A stretch of DNA of 52,127 nucleotides from Candidatus Gallacutalibacter stercoravium (GCA_018716975.1 DVJE01000035.1:1-52127); one strand, 5' to 3'. Shown: positions 41,812 to 51,415, counted from the first letter of the stretch. Translations and numbers: made by a program. The notes: a model not told the origin generated them from the sequence alone.

Positions 41812-43743
41812 TTAATGTTTTTCGACCAAAACTGGGGTAAACGGCCGGCCGCCGCCTTCAAAGAACCGGCTGAACATCTCGTAAAACTCGAGCCTAAGCA
41901 CTTGGATGCCAACCAAAAGCCCTTCCATGGCCATTACAATAATATTGCCGATAACGGCGGTGACCACATAGCCAAAGGAACCAAACAAATTGGCCAATGT
42001 AAATACCATAAGCATCATGCCGGCGTGCACTAACACAAAGGCGCCCACACGCAAAAACGACATGGTATTGGTTACGTAGCTTAACAGCACTTCAATCAGC
42101 TCAAAGATATTCTGTACCACGTAGCCGCCCCAGCTTTCCGGCTTCCAATCAGGATCATGGGCTGCCAGCTTACCCAAAGGTTCGCGCATTAAGATGCACA
42201 AAAGGGGAAGGATAAGCAAGCACAAAACATAGGGGAGATTAAACAACGAATGCCCCGTGACCATGCCCAGGATACCGGCGATTAAAGAAACATAAAAGAT
42301 AAAACCGCAAATGCCGTTGGCACCAAATATAGCTTTTTCGTAATTTCGCTGCTTAAATGACGAATAAATATTGATAAGCATTGCAATCATCACCAGCAAG
42401 ATGCCGATGCCCACCGCAGAAAGAATGATCATGGTGGTGGTTTGTGGCTGCATAACCTCAATTGGCTTTTCATCCATATTAAACAGCAACTTATATAATG
42501 GATCCAAGGCGTTTTCTAAACCGAATACTGAGCCAAAGAACAAGCCGAATATGGCCGAACTGATGCCGCAGGGAATCAAAATTTTACCCAGCTTCATGCC
42601 TTTTAAGCGCCACATCAGGTACCCAACAACAGAAAGCACCAGCCCTTGCCCCAAATCGCCAAACATAATGCCAAAAAGGATGGTGTAGGTGATGGCCACA
42701 AAGGGGGTGGGATCCACCTCGTTATACTGAGGCAATCCGTACATATCCACAAAGAATTCAAACGGCCGGAAAATACGCTTGTTTTTCAGCTTTACAGGCG
42801 GCTCGTGCTTTAGCGCGTCCTCAACCGGATCAATAGAAAACTCAATGCCCTCCACCTGATTCAGCTGATCGGCCAGGCTTTTTTCTTCGTCGGCTAAAAT
42901 CCAGCCGGTCAGCACAAAGCTGTTGTTGTAACGCGCCGCGTAACGCCGCATACCGAAATAAGTGTCTAGCTCTTCGAGCAGCGAATAAACCTGTAAACAT
43001 TTTTCCTTTTCCCGATCCCACAAGGCGTCGATGTCCTTCTGAATATCGTTGCAAGCCTCGGTTGTGGCGGCTATTTGTTGCTGTAGGGTACTAACCGTTT
43101 CTTCAGGCGTAGTATCCACCTTGGGAACCCGCAACCGCTCAAAATACAAGCCGGAAAAAATGCGATCGATCTCATCAGCGTAATCGATTGGGGCAAAGTA
43201 AACGCCCCAATAGTGGGTTTTGTCGCTAGTACACTGGAAAAACATCAGGTAGGGATTATCACGGTAGGATTCCAGCTTCTCATAGCTTTCTTTTGGGATA
43301 CGGCCAAAACGGACCTTGATGAATTTGCAGGCAAAAATCTCATGAAGATCCAATTGCAGCCCTAAAAAATGGCTCATTTCTACAACAGATTTTCGATATT
43401 TGTCTAGTTCTTGCTTTAAAGCAGTGCGCTTATTCAGCAAAGCGCCCATTTCCTCCGTAAAGGAACTGACATAAGAAATTGCTTCTTCTTTGCTCAATTG
43501 CCCTTTTTCAGTATCTACCAGATCAAAGGGCTTGCCCGCTAATGTTAACGTATCCGTTAATGCATGCAGCGGCTTTTCATAGGGATTTTCTTCATAAATT
43601 AAAGAAAAATTGTGGGTATCGGAATAAAAAGATAATGCCTCTTCTGGATGGAAAATATGGGAATGACCGCAAATGCCGATCACGTTATCCAACTGAGACA
43701 TAACGCCGATAATATTGGCGATTTTGACTGCCGAAACAGCCAC
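41812..43743 (-). CDS. atpI: V-type ATPase subunit I (membrane stator)
   Basis: 643 residues. The N-terminal half is soluble with coiled coil, as in subunit a/I. The C-terminal half has seven to eight membrane helices, beginning around FVAITYTILFGIMFGDLGQG, and an ion half-channel region with SYVTNTMSFLRVGAFVLVHAGM, where the Arg is the conserved channel residue. GTG 43743, 11 bases after AAGGAG, is the likely start. Lies between subunits C and K. Confidence 0.95.
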   Translation of the reverse strand: MAVSAVKIANIIGVMSQLDNVIGICGHSHIFHPEEALSFYSDTHNFSLIYEENPYEKPLHALTDTLTLAGKPFDLVDTEKGQLSKEEAISYVSSFTEEMGALLNKRTALKQELDKYRKSVVEMSHFLGLQLDLHEIFACKFIKVRFGRIPKESYEKLESYRDNPYLMFFQCTSDKTHYWGVYFAPIDYADEIDRIFSGLYFERLRVPKVDTTPEETVSTLQQQIAATTEACNDIQKDIDALWDREKEKCLQVYSLLEELDTYFGMRRYAARYNNSFVLTGWILADEEKSLADQLNQVEGIEFSIDPVEDALKHEPPVKLKNKRIFRPFEFFVDMYGLPQYNEVDPTPFVAITYTILFGIMFGDLGQGLVLSVVGYLMWRLKGMKLGKILIPCGISSAIFGLFFGSVFGLENALDPLYKLLFNMDEKPIEVMQPQTTTMIILSAVGIGILLVMIAMLINIYSSFKQRNYEKAIFGANGICGFIFYVSLIAGILGMVTGHSLFNLPYVLCLLILPLLCILMREPLGKLAAHDPDWKPESWGGYVVQNIFELIEVLLSYVTNTMSFLRVGAFVLVHAGMMLMVFTLANLFGSFGYVVTAVIGNIIVMAMEGLLVGIQVLRLEFYEMFSRFFEGGGRPFTPVLVEKH

Positions 43744-43765
43744 GGTACCATCAACTCCTTCCCCC

Positions 43766-44815
43766 TTATGATTCAGCTTTATAAATTAATAGCTTTTTTG
43801 TTTCTTCTTCGGGAACCTGGTAGCGTATCCCCTCAATCACACAGGTGATATTATGCTGCTCAATCTCATTTAGAAAAATATAAGAAAGCATAACAACCGG
43901 AGGATGCACCGAAAAACGGATATCGTGCCGGCCCTCTTTATAAAGCATACGCATGGGCAGTTCGTCTGCGTAATTGTATTCCATTTGGGCAATCCGCTTA
44001 CCCAACGGCAGCGATCGGAATACAGCGTTTACTTGGCGCACATTAGGAGCGGCCAACATCGCGTTGATTTGCTCTTGAGAGAAGGTGCCGAACGGCAACA
44101 ATAACGAACGGATGTAATCCGGTTCGGCGTGGTAGTATTGCTTTAAACGCACGATACGGGAGTAATTGGTTAAGTCTAGATAATCGTTAAAAATCTCACG
44201 CACTTCAGCTTTGGTTCGCCCTTTGGTATGCTGTTCAATAATTTGAAAGCTGTTGCGATATAAATAGGTATATAAGGCATTTTCCAACACCGTTAAATTA
44301 ACCGGCTCACCATCATGGGGGCGAAAGGGTTCCAACAATTTACGGTAGGGGGAATGAGCAACCGCCGCTAAAAAGTCGTCAAAATTGCGCATATCAGCTA
44401 AAGCAGAAAGATTAATTTGCGTGTGCTTTTCCAAAAATACCGGCATCGCGAACAGATAATCTTTCGGCCGTCCCAAAGAGAGCAGCATCAGGCTGTGCAT
44501 AATCTGTTCTATTTCAAGGCTTTGAATGAGATAAGCGGCAAAATGCTCGCCGGATGATAATTCATACCGGCAAATGGAAGAGGCGTCGTAAAAGAACTTT
44601 TGCCGCAGCAAAGTTTCCAACTGGCCGCGGTGAACATTGTGTTCGTTAACGCCGGTTAAGATATCGCGGTAGACGGTATTCTGCTTTAAATAAGCGGCAA
44701 CCTCGCCCACGGTACCGCAACCCAAAAGAGCCTGATAATCTTTCGTTTTTAAGCGTTTGCCATACATAGCCCGCGCTTTTGCCAATATGACGTTGGAAGA
44801 GAGGGAAGAAAGCAT
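43766..44815 (-). CDS. atpC: V-type ATPase subunit C (central stalk to ring adaptor)
   Basis: 349 residues, mainly helical; sits on the c ring and receives the D shaft. VILAKARAMYGKRLKTKDY and LENALYTYLYRN are family marks. ATG 44815 follows GGAGGA with an 8-base spacer; a longer frame starting at 44845 overlaps the previous gene. Four bases after the coiled-coil subunit gene. Confidence 0.93.
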   Translation of the reverse strand: MLSSLSSNVILAKARAMYGKRLKTKDYQALLGCGTVGEVAAYLKQNTVYRDILTGVNEHNVHRGQLETLLRQKFFYDASSICRYELSSGEHFAAYLIQSLEIEQIMHSLMLLSLGRPKDYLFAMPVFLEKHTQINLSALADMRNFDDFLAAVAHSPYRKLLEPFRPHDGEPVNLTVLENALYTYLYRNSFQIIEQHTKGRTKAEVREIFNDYLDLTNYSRIVRLKQYYHAEPDYIRSLLLPFGTFSQEQINAMLAAPNVRQVNAVFRSLPLGKRIAQMEYNYADELPMRMLYKEGRHDIRFSVHPPVVMLSYIFLNEIEQHNITCVIEGIRYQVPEEETKKLLIYKAES

Positions 44816-44819
44816 TGTG

Positions 44820-45131
44820 TTATTCCTCCAGTGCCCGCTTAACAATAGTATCTACCCATTGCGCGCCGTTTTGGGCGTAAAGGGCATCTAATTGGCGGCT
44901 GGCCTCTTCGTGCTTTGCTTGGGTTTGCGCAAAAGCGATGTTTGCCTGCTCCCGCTCAGTTTTTTCATTTAATTGAATGCGTTTTCGTGCTTGCGCTAAA
45001 AAATCCTCACGAATTTGTTTCTTCTTTTCTAGAATTTCTTGCTGCGACTGCACTTTTTCGCGCTGCGCTTCTTCTGTTATTAGCTGCGCTTTCTGATCCA
45101 TTTCCACAATTTGTTGAATCATGTTTTGCAT
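44820..45131 (-). CDS. V-type ATPase coiled-coil peripheral-stalk subunit (G/H)
   Basis: About 103 residues, nearly all charged helix with heptad-like spacing (MDQKAQLITEEAQREKVQSQ, KRIQLNEKTEREQ), ending in WVDTIVKRALEE. Partner of subunit E. Of three possible starts, ATG 45131 lies 9 bases after GGAGG and ATG 45137 only 3 bases; the longer upstream frame runs through the leader. First gene of the operon, 120 bases after the predicted transcription start. Confidence 0.8.
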   Translation of the reverse strand: MQNMIQQIVEMDQKAQLITEEAQREKVQSQQEILEKKKQIREDFLAQARKRIQLNEKTEREQANIAFAQTQAKHEEASRQLDALYAQNGAQWVDTIVKRALEE

Positions 45132-45205
45132 AGCCATGCACCTCCGGGTAAAGAAAACGGAGAAAAAGCAACGGAATCGATCGTTTTTTCTGCTGTTTTT
45201 CTTCT

Positions 45206-45231
45206 GGCAAGGCGCCTTAAAGCGCCTTGCC
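45206..45231 (-). promoter_or_regulatory. Leader hairpin of the V-ATPase operon
   Basis: Exact 10-bp inverted repeat GGCAAGGCGC (45206-45215) / GCGCCTTGCC (45222-45231), very G+C-rich, within the transcribed leader about 25-50 bases after the predicted start. No T-run follows on the minus strand, so a stability or protein-binding element is likelier than an attenuator. It might also stop transcripts arriving from the UPF0210 gene. Confidence 0.5.
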
Positions 45232-45260
45232 AAACAATTATTGTATTGCTAACGCTCTAG

Positions 45261-45289
45261 ATTATATTCCTTTCTTTTCAAGCTGACAA
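45261..45289 (-). promoter_or_regulatory. Promoter of the V-type ATPase operon
   Basis: On the minus strand TTGTCA (45289-45284), exactly 17 bp, TATAAT (45266-45261). It lies between the end of the UPF0210 gene and the first ATPase gene. Confidence 0.82.
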
Positions 45290-45342
45290 TAGATATTCTG
45301 TATAAGATTCCGGTATATCAATTTAATAAATGTGTAAATCGA

Positions 45343-46701
45343 CTAATTCTTTAGGCTTTGTAAGGGCGCAGGAATGCGGCCGCCACGATGGATAAACTTA
45401 GCGGGGGACTTTTGATTAATAGGCATAACCGGTCCTTCTCCCAACAAACCGCCAAAATTAAGTTCTTCGCCTGCCTTTTTGCCAATAGCCGGAATAACAC
45501 GCACCGCCGTTGTTTTGGAGTTAACCATTCCAATGGCAGCTTCGTCGGCAATAATGCCCGATATTACTTCGGCAGAGGTGTCGCCTGGGATGACTATCAT
45601 ATCAAGGCCAACGGAGCAAACCGCCGTCATGGCTTCAAGCTTTTCCATGGTTAAGGTGCCGCTGCGGGCCGCCGCTATCATACCCGCATCTTCTGTTACC
45701 GGTATAAAGGCGCCGGAAAGGCCGCCCACATGGGAGGACGCCATAACGCCGCCTTTTTTTACTGCGTCGTTTAGCAAAGCCAGTGCCGCAGTGGTGCCAT
45801 AGGCGCCGCACTGTTCTAAACCCATTTCTTCCAAAATATGGGCCACAGAGTCGCCGATAGCGGGGGTGGGCGCTAATGATAGATCAATAATACCAAAGGG
45901 AACACATAGGCGGCGAGAGGCCTCTTGCGCCACCAGCTGCCCCATTCTGGTTACTTTAAAGGCGGTTTTCTTAACAATATCGGCCACTTCGGTGATGTTA
46001 CAATTGCCCGCTTTTGCCAAAGCCGCCCGCACCACGCCGGGGCCCGAAACCCCAACGTTGATTACGCAGTCCGGCTCGCCGGGCCCATGGAATGCTCCGG
46101 CCATAAAAGGATTATCCTCTGGTGCGTTACAAAATACCACAAGTTTAGCGGCGCCAATGCATTCTTGATCCGCTGTTTGTTCGGCCGTTTTGCGCACGAT
46201 TTTGCCCATCATGGCCACGGCATCCATATTGATGCCGGCTTTAGTAGAGCCGATGTTCACTGAGGAACAAACATGCTCGGTAACGCTTAGCGCTTCGGGG
46301 ATACTTTGAATTAAAGCATAATCGCCGGGCGCAAAGCCTTTGTGAACCAAGGCGGAGTAACCGCCAATGAAATTGACGCCAACGGTTTGCGCCGCCCGTT
46401 CCAAGGTTTGGGCAAACTTCACGGGATTTTTGGTGGGAGAAGCGGCAGCTATCATAGCAATGGGGGTAACGGCAATCCTTTTGTGGATAATGGGGATGCC
46501 GTATTCTGTGCTAATGGCTTCTCCTGTTTTTACCAGATTGGCAGCATACCGGCATATTTTATCATATATTTTATCGCAAGCTTTGTTGATATCACTGTCG
46601 GCGCAATCCAACAAAGATATCCCCATTGTAATCGTGCGAACGTCTAGATGTTCGTCATCGATCATGGTAATGGTTTCTAATATATCATGGGAATTTATCA
46701 T
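45343..46701 (-). CDS. UPF0210 (PFL-like, DUF711) family protein
   Basis: 452 residues, the full length of the family. N-terminal [18 protein letters not shown] and the [21 protein letters not shown] and [17 protein letters not shown] segments are highly conserved in it. The fold is related to the pyruvate formate-lyase barrel, but there is no glycyl-radical motif and no known reaction. It is almost always paired with a small ACT-domain gene, as here (41 bases upstream), which suggests amino-acid-responsive control. AAAGGATG precedes ATG 46701. Confidence 0.93.
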   Translation of the reverse strand: MINSHDILETITMIDDEHLDVRTITMGISLLDCADSDINKACDKIYDKICRYAANLVKTGEAISTEYGIPIIHKRIAVTPIAMIAAASPTKNPVKFAQTLERAAQTVGVNFIGGYSALVHKGFAPGDYALIQSIPEALSVTEHVCSSVNIGSTKAGINMDAVAMMGKIVRKTAEQTADQECIGAAKLVVFCNAPEDNPFMAGAFHGPGEPDCVINVGVSGPGVVRAALAKAGNCNITEVADIVKKTAFKVTRMGQLVAQEASRRLCVPFGIIDLSLAPTPAIGDSVAHILEEMGLEQCGAYGTTAALALLNDAVKKGGVMASSHVGGLSGAFIPVTEDAGMIAAARSGTLTMEKLEAMTAVCSVGLDMIVIPGDTSAEVISGIIADEAAIGMVNSKTTAVRVIPAIGKKAGEELNFGGLLGEGPVMPINQKSPAKFIHRGGRIPAPLQSLKN

Positions 46702-46742
46702 GCGTTTTTCATCCTTTCCGGGTGGTTCGTATTGCGCTTAGA

Positions 46743-47012
46743 TTAGATGCGGTGCATGGAGTTAAAAATGTCCTCGTGCATCACATGAATTTTTAGCCCC
46801 TGCTCATCGCCCAAGGTGACCAAGCGGTTGACCAGCTGATCAAAGGGGATATTGGCTTTCGAAATATCAACCATCATGATCATAACAAACATTTCTTGTA
46901 AAATCGATTGGGTAACCTCCAAAATGTTTACGTCGGCTTGGGCACACTCGGCAGATACCCGCGCCAAAATTCCCACCATATCTTTTCCAATAACCGTAAT
47001 AACTGCTCGCAT
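46743..47012 (-). CDS. ACT-domain protein (UPF0237 family)
   Basis: 89 residues, one and a half ACT-like units. MRAVITVIGKDMVGILARVSAECA is the family start (GxDxxGI ligand loop). ACT domains bind amino acids or other small ligands and steer partner enzymes; the partner here is presumably the UPF0210 protein encoded 41 bases downstream. CAGGAGG precedes ATG 47012. Distantly related to GcvR regulators. Confidence 0.93.
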   Translation of the reverse strand: MRAVITVIGKDMVGILARVSAECAQADVNILEVTQSILQEMFVMIMMVDISKANIPFDQLVNRLVTLGDEQGLKIHVMHEDIFNSMHRI

Positions 47013-47571
47013 GAGAGAACCTCCTGTTTTTTCAGTAATCTATTATAAAGTATGATTTATAATAAGCCCCTAAACTTTGTGAACAATCCGGTGTAAGCGA
47101 ACAAGGCGGCAGCCCTGCGGCGCCTGACAGCCAACCCAAGCCATTGGGCAAAAACACCGAATCATTAACGCCAATTTAGATTATGGCTAGGAAGCTCAAG
47201 TCTGTCAAGAGCTTTTATTGCATCCGGTTATATATTAGTGGGGTCTGGCATGCAAGCTGTTCTTCATTTGTAGTTACGCTGTTCATTTCAGACAGTTTGC
47301 ATCACAGAAACAATACTGTTATCAAAGTTTCCCCAGTCAAAGGGGACCGTTTGGCCGGTAGCAAGTAAATATGCAACAGTAGGCTTGTGATAACCGGCAG
47401 CCATAGGCAAAGCCGGCGAAGAATTTCTAGATAATGGGGAGATGATATACCTGTTTTATAGCGCTTTGCAACATAGGGTACATGCGATAATAATACCAAA
47501 TTTTATGGCGTTTGTGGCCATATTCCCGCTGTTTTTTGGGGTGCAAAACGCTAGGATTTCGGTAAGCTGTA

Positions 47572-47597
47572 TGGTATAATGTGCATAAAACCGTCCT
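47572..47597. repeat. 26-bp repeat, copy 2
   Basis: Identical to 35127-35152, including TGGTATAAT. The -35 region here (TAGGAT, 47552-47557) is poor and no terminator-like hairpin follows. The minus-strand ATG frame stops after 11 codons. Confidence 0.85.
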
Positions 47598-47689
47598 TAC
47601 TCTGTTCATTCGTGTTTCGACGGAAGATGAGGATTGTGCTCATTCTTCTCGCTTGGGCGCACTTTCTTACATATTTTATATAAGTAAAA

Positions 47690-47716
47690 TTGTTTATTAA
47701 TTTTTTATTATATAAT
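47690..47716 (+). promoter_or_regulatory. Possible promoter of the PHP gene
   Basis: TATAAT at 47711-47716 with TTGTTT at 47690-47695, spacer only 15 bp, in an A+T-rich tract about 70 bases before the start codon. Confidence 0.4.
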
Positions 47717-47786
47717 GAAAAAGATAGGCCTTTCGGTCATTTTCGGATAGGCTTGGTTATCATTTAAGAAAGGAAGATTGTCAACC

Positions 47787-48599
47787 ATGCGGTACCGCTA
47801 TATATCCGACAGCCACACCCACACAGATAGTTCACGCGACGGGGTAGATCCGGCGACCATGCTGTGCGAACAAGCGGCTTCTTTGGGCTTATACGCTCTA
47901 ACTGTTACCGATCACTGCGAATGTGAGGTATACGAGCAGGAGGAATATGATCGTTCTGTCGTGCAGTCATACTTTGAAGCCTGTAAAGCCCAAGCAGTGT
48001 TTCGCGGTAGGCTGAGGGTATATGCCGGTGTAGAGCTGGGGCAGCCTCTGCACGACGAAGAGGCTGCGCAAACGGTTTTGCATGCTTGCGATTTTGACTT
48101 TGTTTTAGCTTCTGTGCATGCATTGCGCGGCCGTCAGGATTTTTATTTTATGGAATATACAGACGAAGAATCCGCTTATCAACTGTTGGAAGAATATTTT
48201 GATGAGCTAATTCGCGTAACAGACTGGGGGCATTTTGATTCGTTGGCACATTTGACCTACCCGTTGCGCTACATGGTCGGCAGCGGGTTAACCATTGATT
48301 TAAGCCGTTTTGCCCCTAAAATCGATGTGATTTTGTCTCGTTTGGTGGCCAAAGGTAAGGCGTTAGAAATTAATACGTCAGGATTGCGCCAAGCGATCGG
48401 GAAGACCCTGCCGGATATTGATATCGTCAAGCGGTTTCATGAGCTGGGGGGCAAGTATATTACCCTGGGTTCCGATGCCCATCGCTGGGCCGATGTTGGC
48501 GCAGGCATTGAAGAAGGGCTTGCATTGGCGCAAAAAGCCGGGTTTGACCATTTCTGTGTGTATGAGCAAAGAGAACCACATTTACTGCCCATCACCTGA
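47787..48599 (+). CDS. PHP-domain histidinol-phosphatase-like protein
   Basis: 270 residues. PHP metal motifs in order: SDSHTHTDSSRDG, LTVTDHCECE, VYAGVELG, FVLASVHAL, HFDSLAHLTYPLRY, and TLGSDAHRWADVG near the end. This is the HisJ/HisK family, which removes phosphate from histidinol phosphate. The his operon in this window has a monofunctional hisB, so such a phosphatase is needed. Other phosphoesterase roles remain possible. ATG 47787 is preferred; TTG 47778 lies too near AAAGGA. Confidence 0.85.
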   Translation: MRYRYISDSHTHTDSSRDGVDPATMLCEQAASLGLYALTVTDHCECEVYEQEEYDRSVVQSYFEACKAQAVFRGRLRVYAGVELGQPLHDEEAAQTVLHACDFDFVLASVHALRGRQDFYFMEYTDEESAYQLLEEYFDELIRVTDWGHFDSLAHLTYPLRYMVGSGLTIDLSRFAPKIDVILSRLVAKGKALEINTSGLRQAIGKTLPDIDIVKRFHELGGKYITLGSDAHRWADVGAGIEEGLALAQKAGFDHFCVYEQREPHLLPIT

Positions 48600-48640
48600 C
48601 CGGCTCGTCGCCGTCTATCATTTATAAAGGAGTGACTGTC

Positions 48641-49123
48641 ATGAAGGAATTATTAGAACTATTAAATGAGAATGCGCGGCTAACCCCCGCCCAGCTGGCA
48701 GCAATGCTGGATACAACGCAAGAAGAAGTAACCGCGGCGATTGAAAATTACGAGAAAAGTGGCGTGATAAAGGGCTATAAGGCTCTAATCGATTGGGATA
48801 AGGCGCCCAGCAAGACCGTATCCGCCTTGATTGAATTGAAGGTTACGCCCAAACGTGAAACCGGCTTTGATGAAATCGCCAAGCGCGTGATGATGTTTGA
48901 AGAGGTAGAAAGCGTTTATTTAATGGCGGGCGCATATGACTTGGCGGTGATGGTCAAGGGGGCCACCATTCAGGATATTGCTATGTTTGTGTCTAAAAGG
49001 TTGTCTACTCTGGATTCTGTGCTGTCTACCGCCACGCATTTTATTCTTACGCGCTACAAAGATGGCGGCGTGGTGCTTTGCGATGACAGTGAGCACGACG
49101 AAAGGGGGACCATGCTGCTGTGA
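48641..49123 (+). CDS. Lrp/AsnC-family transcriptional regulator
   Basis: 160 residues. N-terminal helix-turn-helix (NARLTPAQLAAMLDTTQEEV) and a C-terminal RAM/ACT-like ligand domain (VSALIELKVTP, VYLMAGAYDLAVMVKG). Such proteins sense amino acids and control their metabolism. ATG 48641 lies 8 bases after AAAGGAG. The stop overlaps the GTG start of the aminotransferase (GTGA), so it most likely regulates or senses a substrate of that enzyme. Confidence 0.9.
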   Translation: MKELLELLNENARLTPAQLAAMLDTTQEEVTAAIENYEKSGVIKGYKALIDWDKAPSKTVSALIELKVTPKRETGFDEIAKRVMMFEEVESVYLMAGAYDLAVMVKGATIQDIAMFVSKRLSTLDSVLSTATHFILTRYKDGGVVLCDDSEHDERGTMLL

Positions 49124-50292
49124 TCGATTATCAGCGCCTGTTAAATGATCAAATACAAGAGGTGAAACCGTCGGGTATCCGGCGATTTTTCGATATAGCC
49201 AATGAAATGGAAAACGTCATCTCGCTTAGCATCGGCGAGCCGGATTTTACAACCCCTTGGCATGTGCGCCAGGCGGGTATTGATTCGTTGGAGAAGGGAA
49301 AAACCTGGTATACGCCCAACCGCGGCTTTATGGAGCTAAGGCGGGAAATATGCCGGTATTTTTCCCGTAGGTTCCATGTGGAGTATCAGCCGGAACAAGA
49401 GGTTTTGGTAACGGTAGGCGGCTCAGAGGCCATTGACTTGTGCGTTAGAACTTTGATAAACCCCGGCGACGAGGTGTTGGTGGTTCAGCCGAGTTTTGTG
49501 TGCTATGTGCCTATGGTACAGATGGCCCATGGAGTGGCAAAAATTATTGAAACAAAAGCATGCAATGAGTTTCGCTTGACGGCGCAAGAGCTGGAAGAAC
49601 ATATTACCCCCAAGACCAAACTGCTGATTCTTCCGTTCCCCAATAATCCTACTGGGGCGGTTATGCGCCGGCGGCATCTGGAGGAAATTGCGCCGGTTAT
49701 CAAAAAGCATAACTTGTTGGTGTTATCCGACGAGATCTACAGCGAGCTAACCTATGGCGATGAGCCGCCGGTTTCTATAGCAGAGATTAGCGGCATGCGG
49801 GAGCGCACCATTGTGGTAAATGGTTTTTCAAAAACCTATGCCATGACCGGTTGGCGCTTAGGCTATGCTTTGGGGCCTGCGCCTATCTTATCGCAAATGA
49901 CTAAGCTGCACCAATATGCGATTATGAGCGCGCCTACTACTGCTCAATATGCCGCTATCGAGGCGCTGCGCAACGGGGATGAGGATATTGCCTATATGCG
50001 CAAGCAATACGATATGCGCCGCCGGTTGGTGGTGGATGGTTTTCGTCGAATGGGGTTAAGCTGTTTTGAACCCCAGGGGGCTTTTTACGTTTTTCCCTGC
50101 ATCAAAAGCGTAGGGTTGTCTTCTGAAGAATTTTGCGAACAACTGTTAATGAGCGAGCGGGTGGCGGTTGTGCCGGGCAATGCCTTTGGCGACAGCGGTG
50201 AGGGTTTTGTGCGCGTGTCTTATTCTTATTCTGTTAAGCATTTGACCGAGGCCTTGGTGCGCATTGAGCGGTTTATTCAATCGCGCGCTTGA
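49120..50292 (+). CDS. Class I/II PLP aminotransferase
   Basis: 390 residues, fold-type I. SLSIGEPDFTTP at the start, LPFPNNPTGAVM, VLSDEIYSELTY, and the PLP Lys in NGFSKTYAMTGWRLGY. Resembles the PatA/AspC-like group acting on aspartate, aromatic or branched amino acids; the substrate cannot be fixed. GTG 49120 overlaps the Lrp stop by 4 bp. ispE follows after 24 bases. Confidence 0.92.
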   Translation: MIDYQRLLNDQIQEVKPSGIRRFFDIANEMENVISLSIGEPDFTTPWHVRQAGIDSLEKGKTWYTPNRGFMELRREICRYFSRRFHVEYQPEQEVLVTVGGSEAIDLCVRTLINPGDEVLVVQPSFVCYVPMVQMAHGVAKIIETKACNEFRLTAQELEEHITPKTKLLILPFPNNPTGAVMRRRHLEEIAPVIKKHNLLVLSDEIYSELTYGDEPPVSIAEISGMRERTIVVNGFSKTYAMTGWRLGYALGPAPILSQMTKLHQYAIMSAPTTAQYAAIEALRNGDEDIAYMRKQYDMRRRLVVDGFRRMGLSCFEPQGAFYVFPCIKSVGLSSEEFCEQLLMSERVAVVPGNAFGDSGEGFVRVSYSYSVKHLTEALVRIERFIQSRA

Positions 50293-50316
50293 TCCTTTAG
50301 GCGGGAGGTTTGAGAT

Positions 50317-51195
50317 ATGCAGGTTACGGTAAACGCGCCGGCCAAAATCAACCTAACGTTGGATATTTTAGGCAGACGCGCCGACGGATACCATACGGTG
50401 CGCATGCTGATGCAGTCGGTTAGCTTAAGCGACACGGTTACGCTAACAACCGTACCAGAGGGAAGCGTTCAACTGTGGTGCAGTCGGCCGGATTTGCCGT
50501 GTGATGAAGGGAATATTGCTTATCGGGCCGCGCAGCTCTTCTTTGCGCAAGAGGAAGTTACGCCTTTTTCAGTGAAGATCGATATTCAAAAACGCATACC
50601 GGTGGCGGCCGGTTTGGCGGGTGGTAGCACAGATGCTGCTGCGGTGCTAGTGGGGTTAAACCACATGGCGGGTATGCCGTTTCATGTGCAACAGCTGGCG
50701 CAGCTGGGAGCTGCGTTAGGGGCAGATGTACCCTTTTGCTTACTGGGGGGCACGATGATAGCCCAGGGGATAGGCACTGAGCTGACAGCGGCTCCCCCGT
50801 TGCCGGCTTGCAGTCTGGTGTTGGCCAAGCCCGGGGTTTCAGTATCAACGCAAGAAGCCTACCGGCAAAGCGACAAGGAAGGGTTTTGCAGCGCCTTTGG
50901 TACCGGCGCAGTGCTGGCCGCCTTGCAGCAAGGGGACCTGTCTTCTGTGGCGGCGGCGGTTTGTAATGATTTTGAGCAGGTTTTGCAACTGGAATCGATC
51001 CAGAAGATTAAGGCAGAAATGCTGCGCGCAGGGGCGTTGGGCGCCTGTATGAGCGGAAGCGGCCCCACGGTATTTGGTGTTTTTGCGCTTGAGGAACAAG
51101 CCCAGGCTTGCGCAATGCAGTTACAAAAAGAGTTGCAAGAGGTTTTTGTGTGCACCGCGCAGCAAGAAGGCTGCCGGGTCATTAAAACGGTGTGA
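50317..51195 (+). CDS. ispE: 4-diphosphocytidyl-2-C-methyl-D-erythritol kinase
   Basis: 292 residues, GHMP kinase fold. ATP-dependent phosphorylation of CDP-ME in the MEP pathway, complementing dxr and ispG at 9-13 kb. NAPAKINLTLDILGRRADGYH holds the substrate site, PVAAGLAGGSTDAAAVL the ATP glycine loop, and GACMSGSGPTVFGVF the third GHMP motif. GGGAGG precedes ATG 50317. Confidence 0.96.
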   Translation: MQVTVNAPAKINLTLDILGRRADGYHTVRMLMQSVSLSDTVTLTTVPEGSVQLWCSRPDLPCDEGNIAYRAAQLFFAQEEVTPFSVKIDIQKRIPVAAGLAGGSTDAAAVLVGLNHMAGMPFHVQQLAQLGAALGADVPFCLLGGTMIAQGIGTELTAAPPLPACSLVLAKPGVSVSTQEAYRQSDKEGFCSAFGTGAVLAALQQGDLSSVAAAVCNDFEQVLQLESIQKIKAEMLRAGALGACMSGSGPTVFGVFALEEQAQACAMQLQKELQEVFVCTAQQEGCRVIKTV

Positions 51196-51273
51196 GCGGC
51201 GGCTGCCCAACGGTGTGGCAAAAGGATACTGATGAATGCGGTGCACTGCCTAGTTATGGATAGGGCGCCAATA

Positions 51274-51315
51274 AAAAACTCTATGGAGGGGAATAGTACC
51301 TTCCATAGAGTTTTT
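51274..51315. terminator. Bidirectional terminator between ispE and the HPt gene
   Basis: Exact 14-bp inverted repeat AAAAACTCTATGGA (51274-51287) / TCCATAGAGTTTTT (51302-51315), with T-runs on both strands. Confidence 0.92.
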
Positions 51316-51415
51316 ATCGTAAAACTTAGTTGCTGGAGACGGCGCTTGAAGTTCAGCCTAGAACAGAAAACGGCAGAGGGCTCCAAAGTGGCTTTTGCAA
51401 AGGCTATTTTATTGT

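Larger units (their letters stand above)
47013..47786. other. 774-bp gap with repeat copy 2; no gene supported
   Basis: Frames here are short and unlike proteins. It holds the likely promoter region of the ACT gene near 47040, the 26-bp repeat at 47572, and the promoter region of the PHP gene after 47690. A minus-strand 60-codon frame (47609-47427, rich in Lys, Tyr and His) shows no family resemblance and may be decayed sequence. Confidence 0.55.

Noticed and set aside
47427-47609. Minus-strand 60-codon frame rich in Lys and Tyr
   Set aside because: No ribosome site, no recognisable domain, and it is not in frame with the ATG of the 26-bp repeat.
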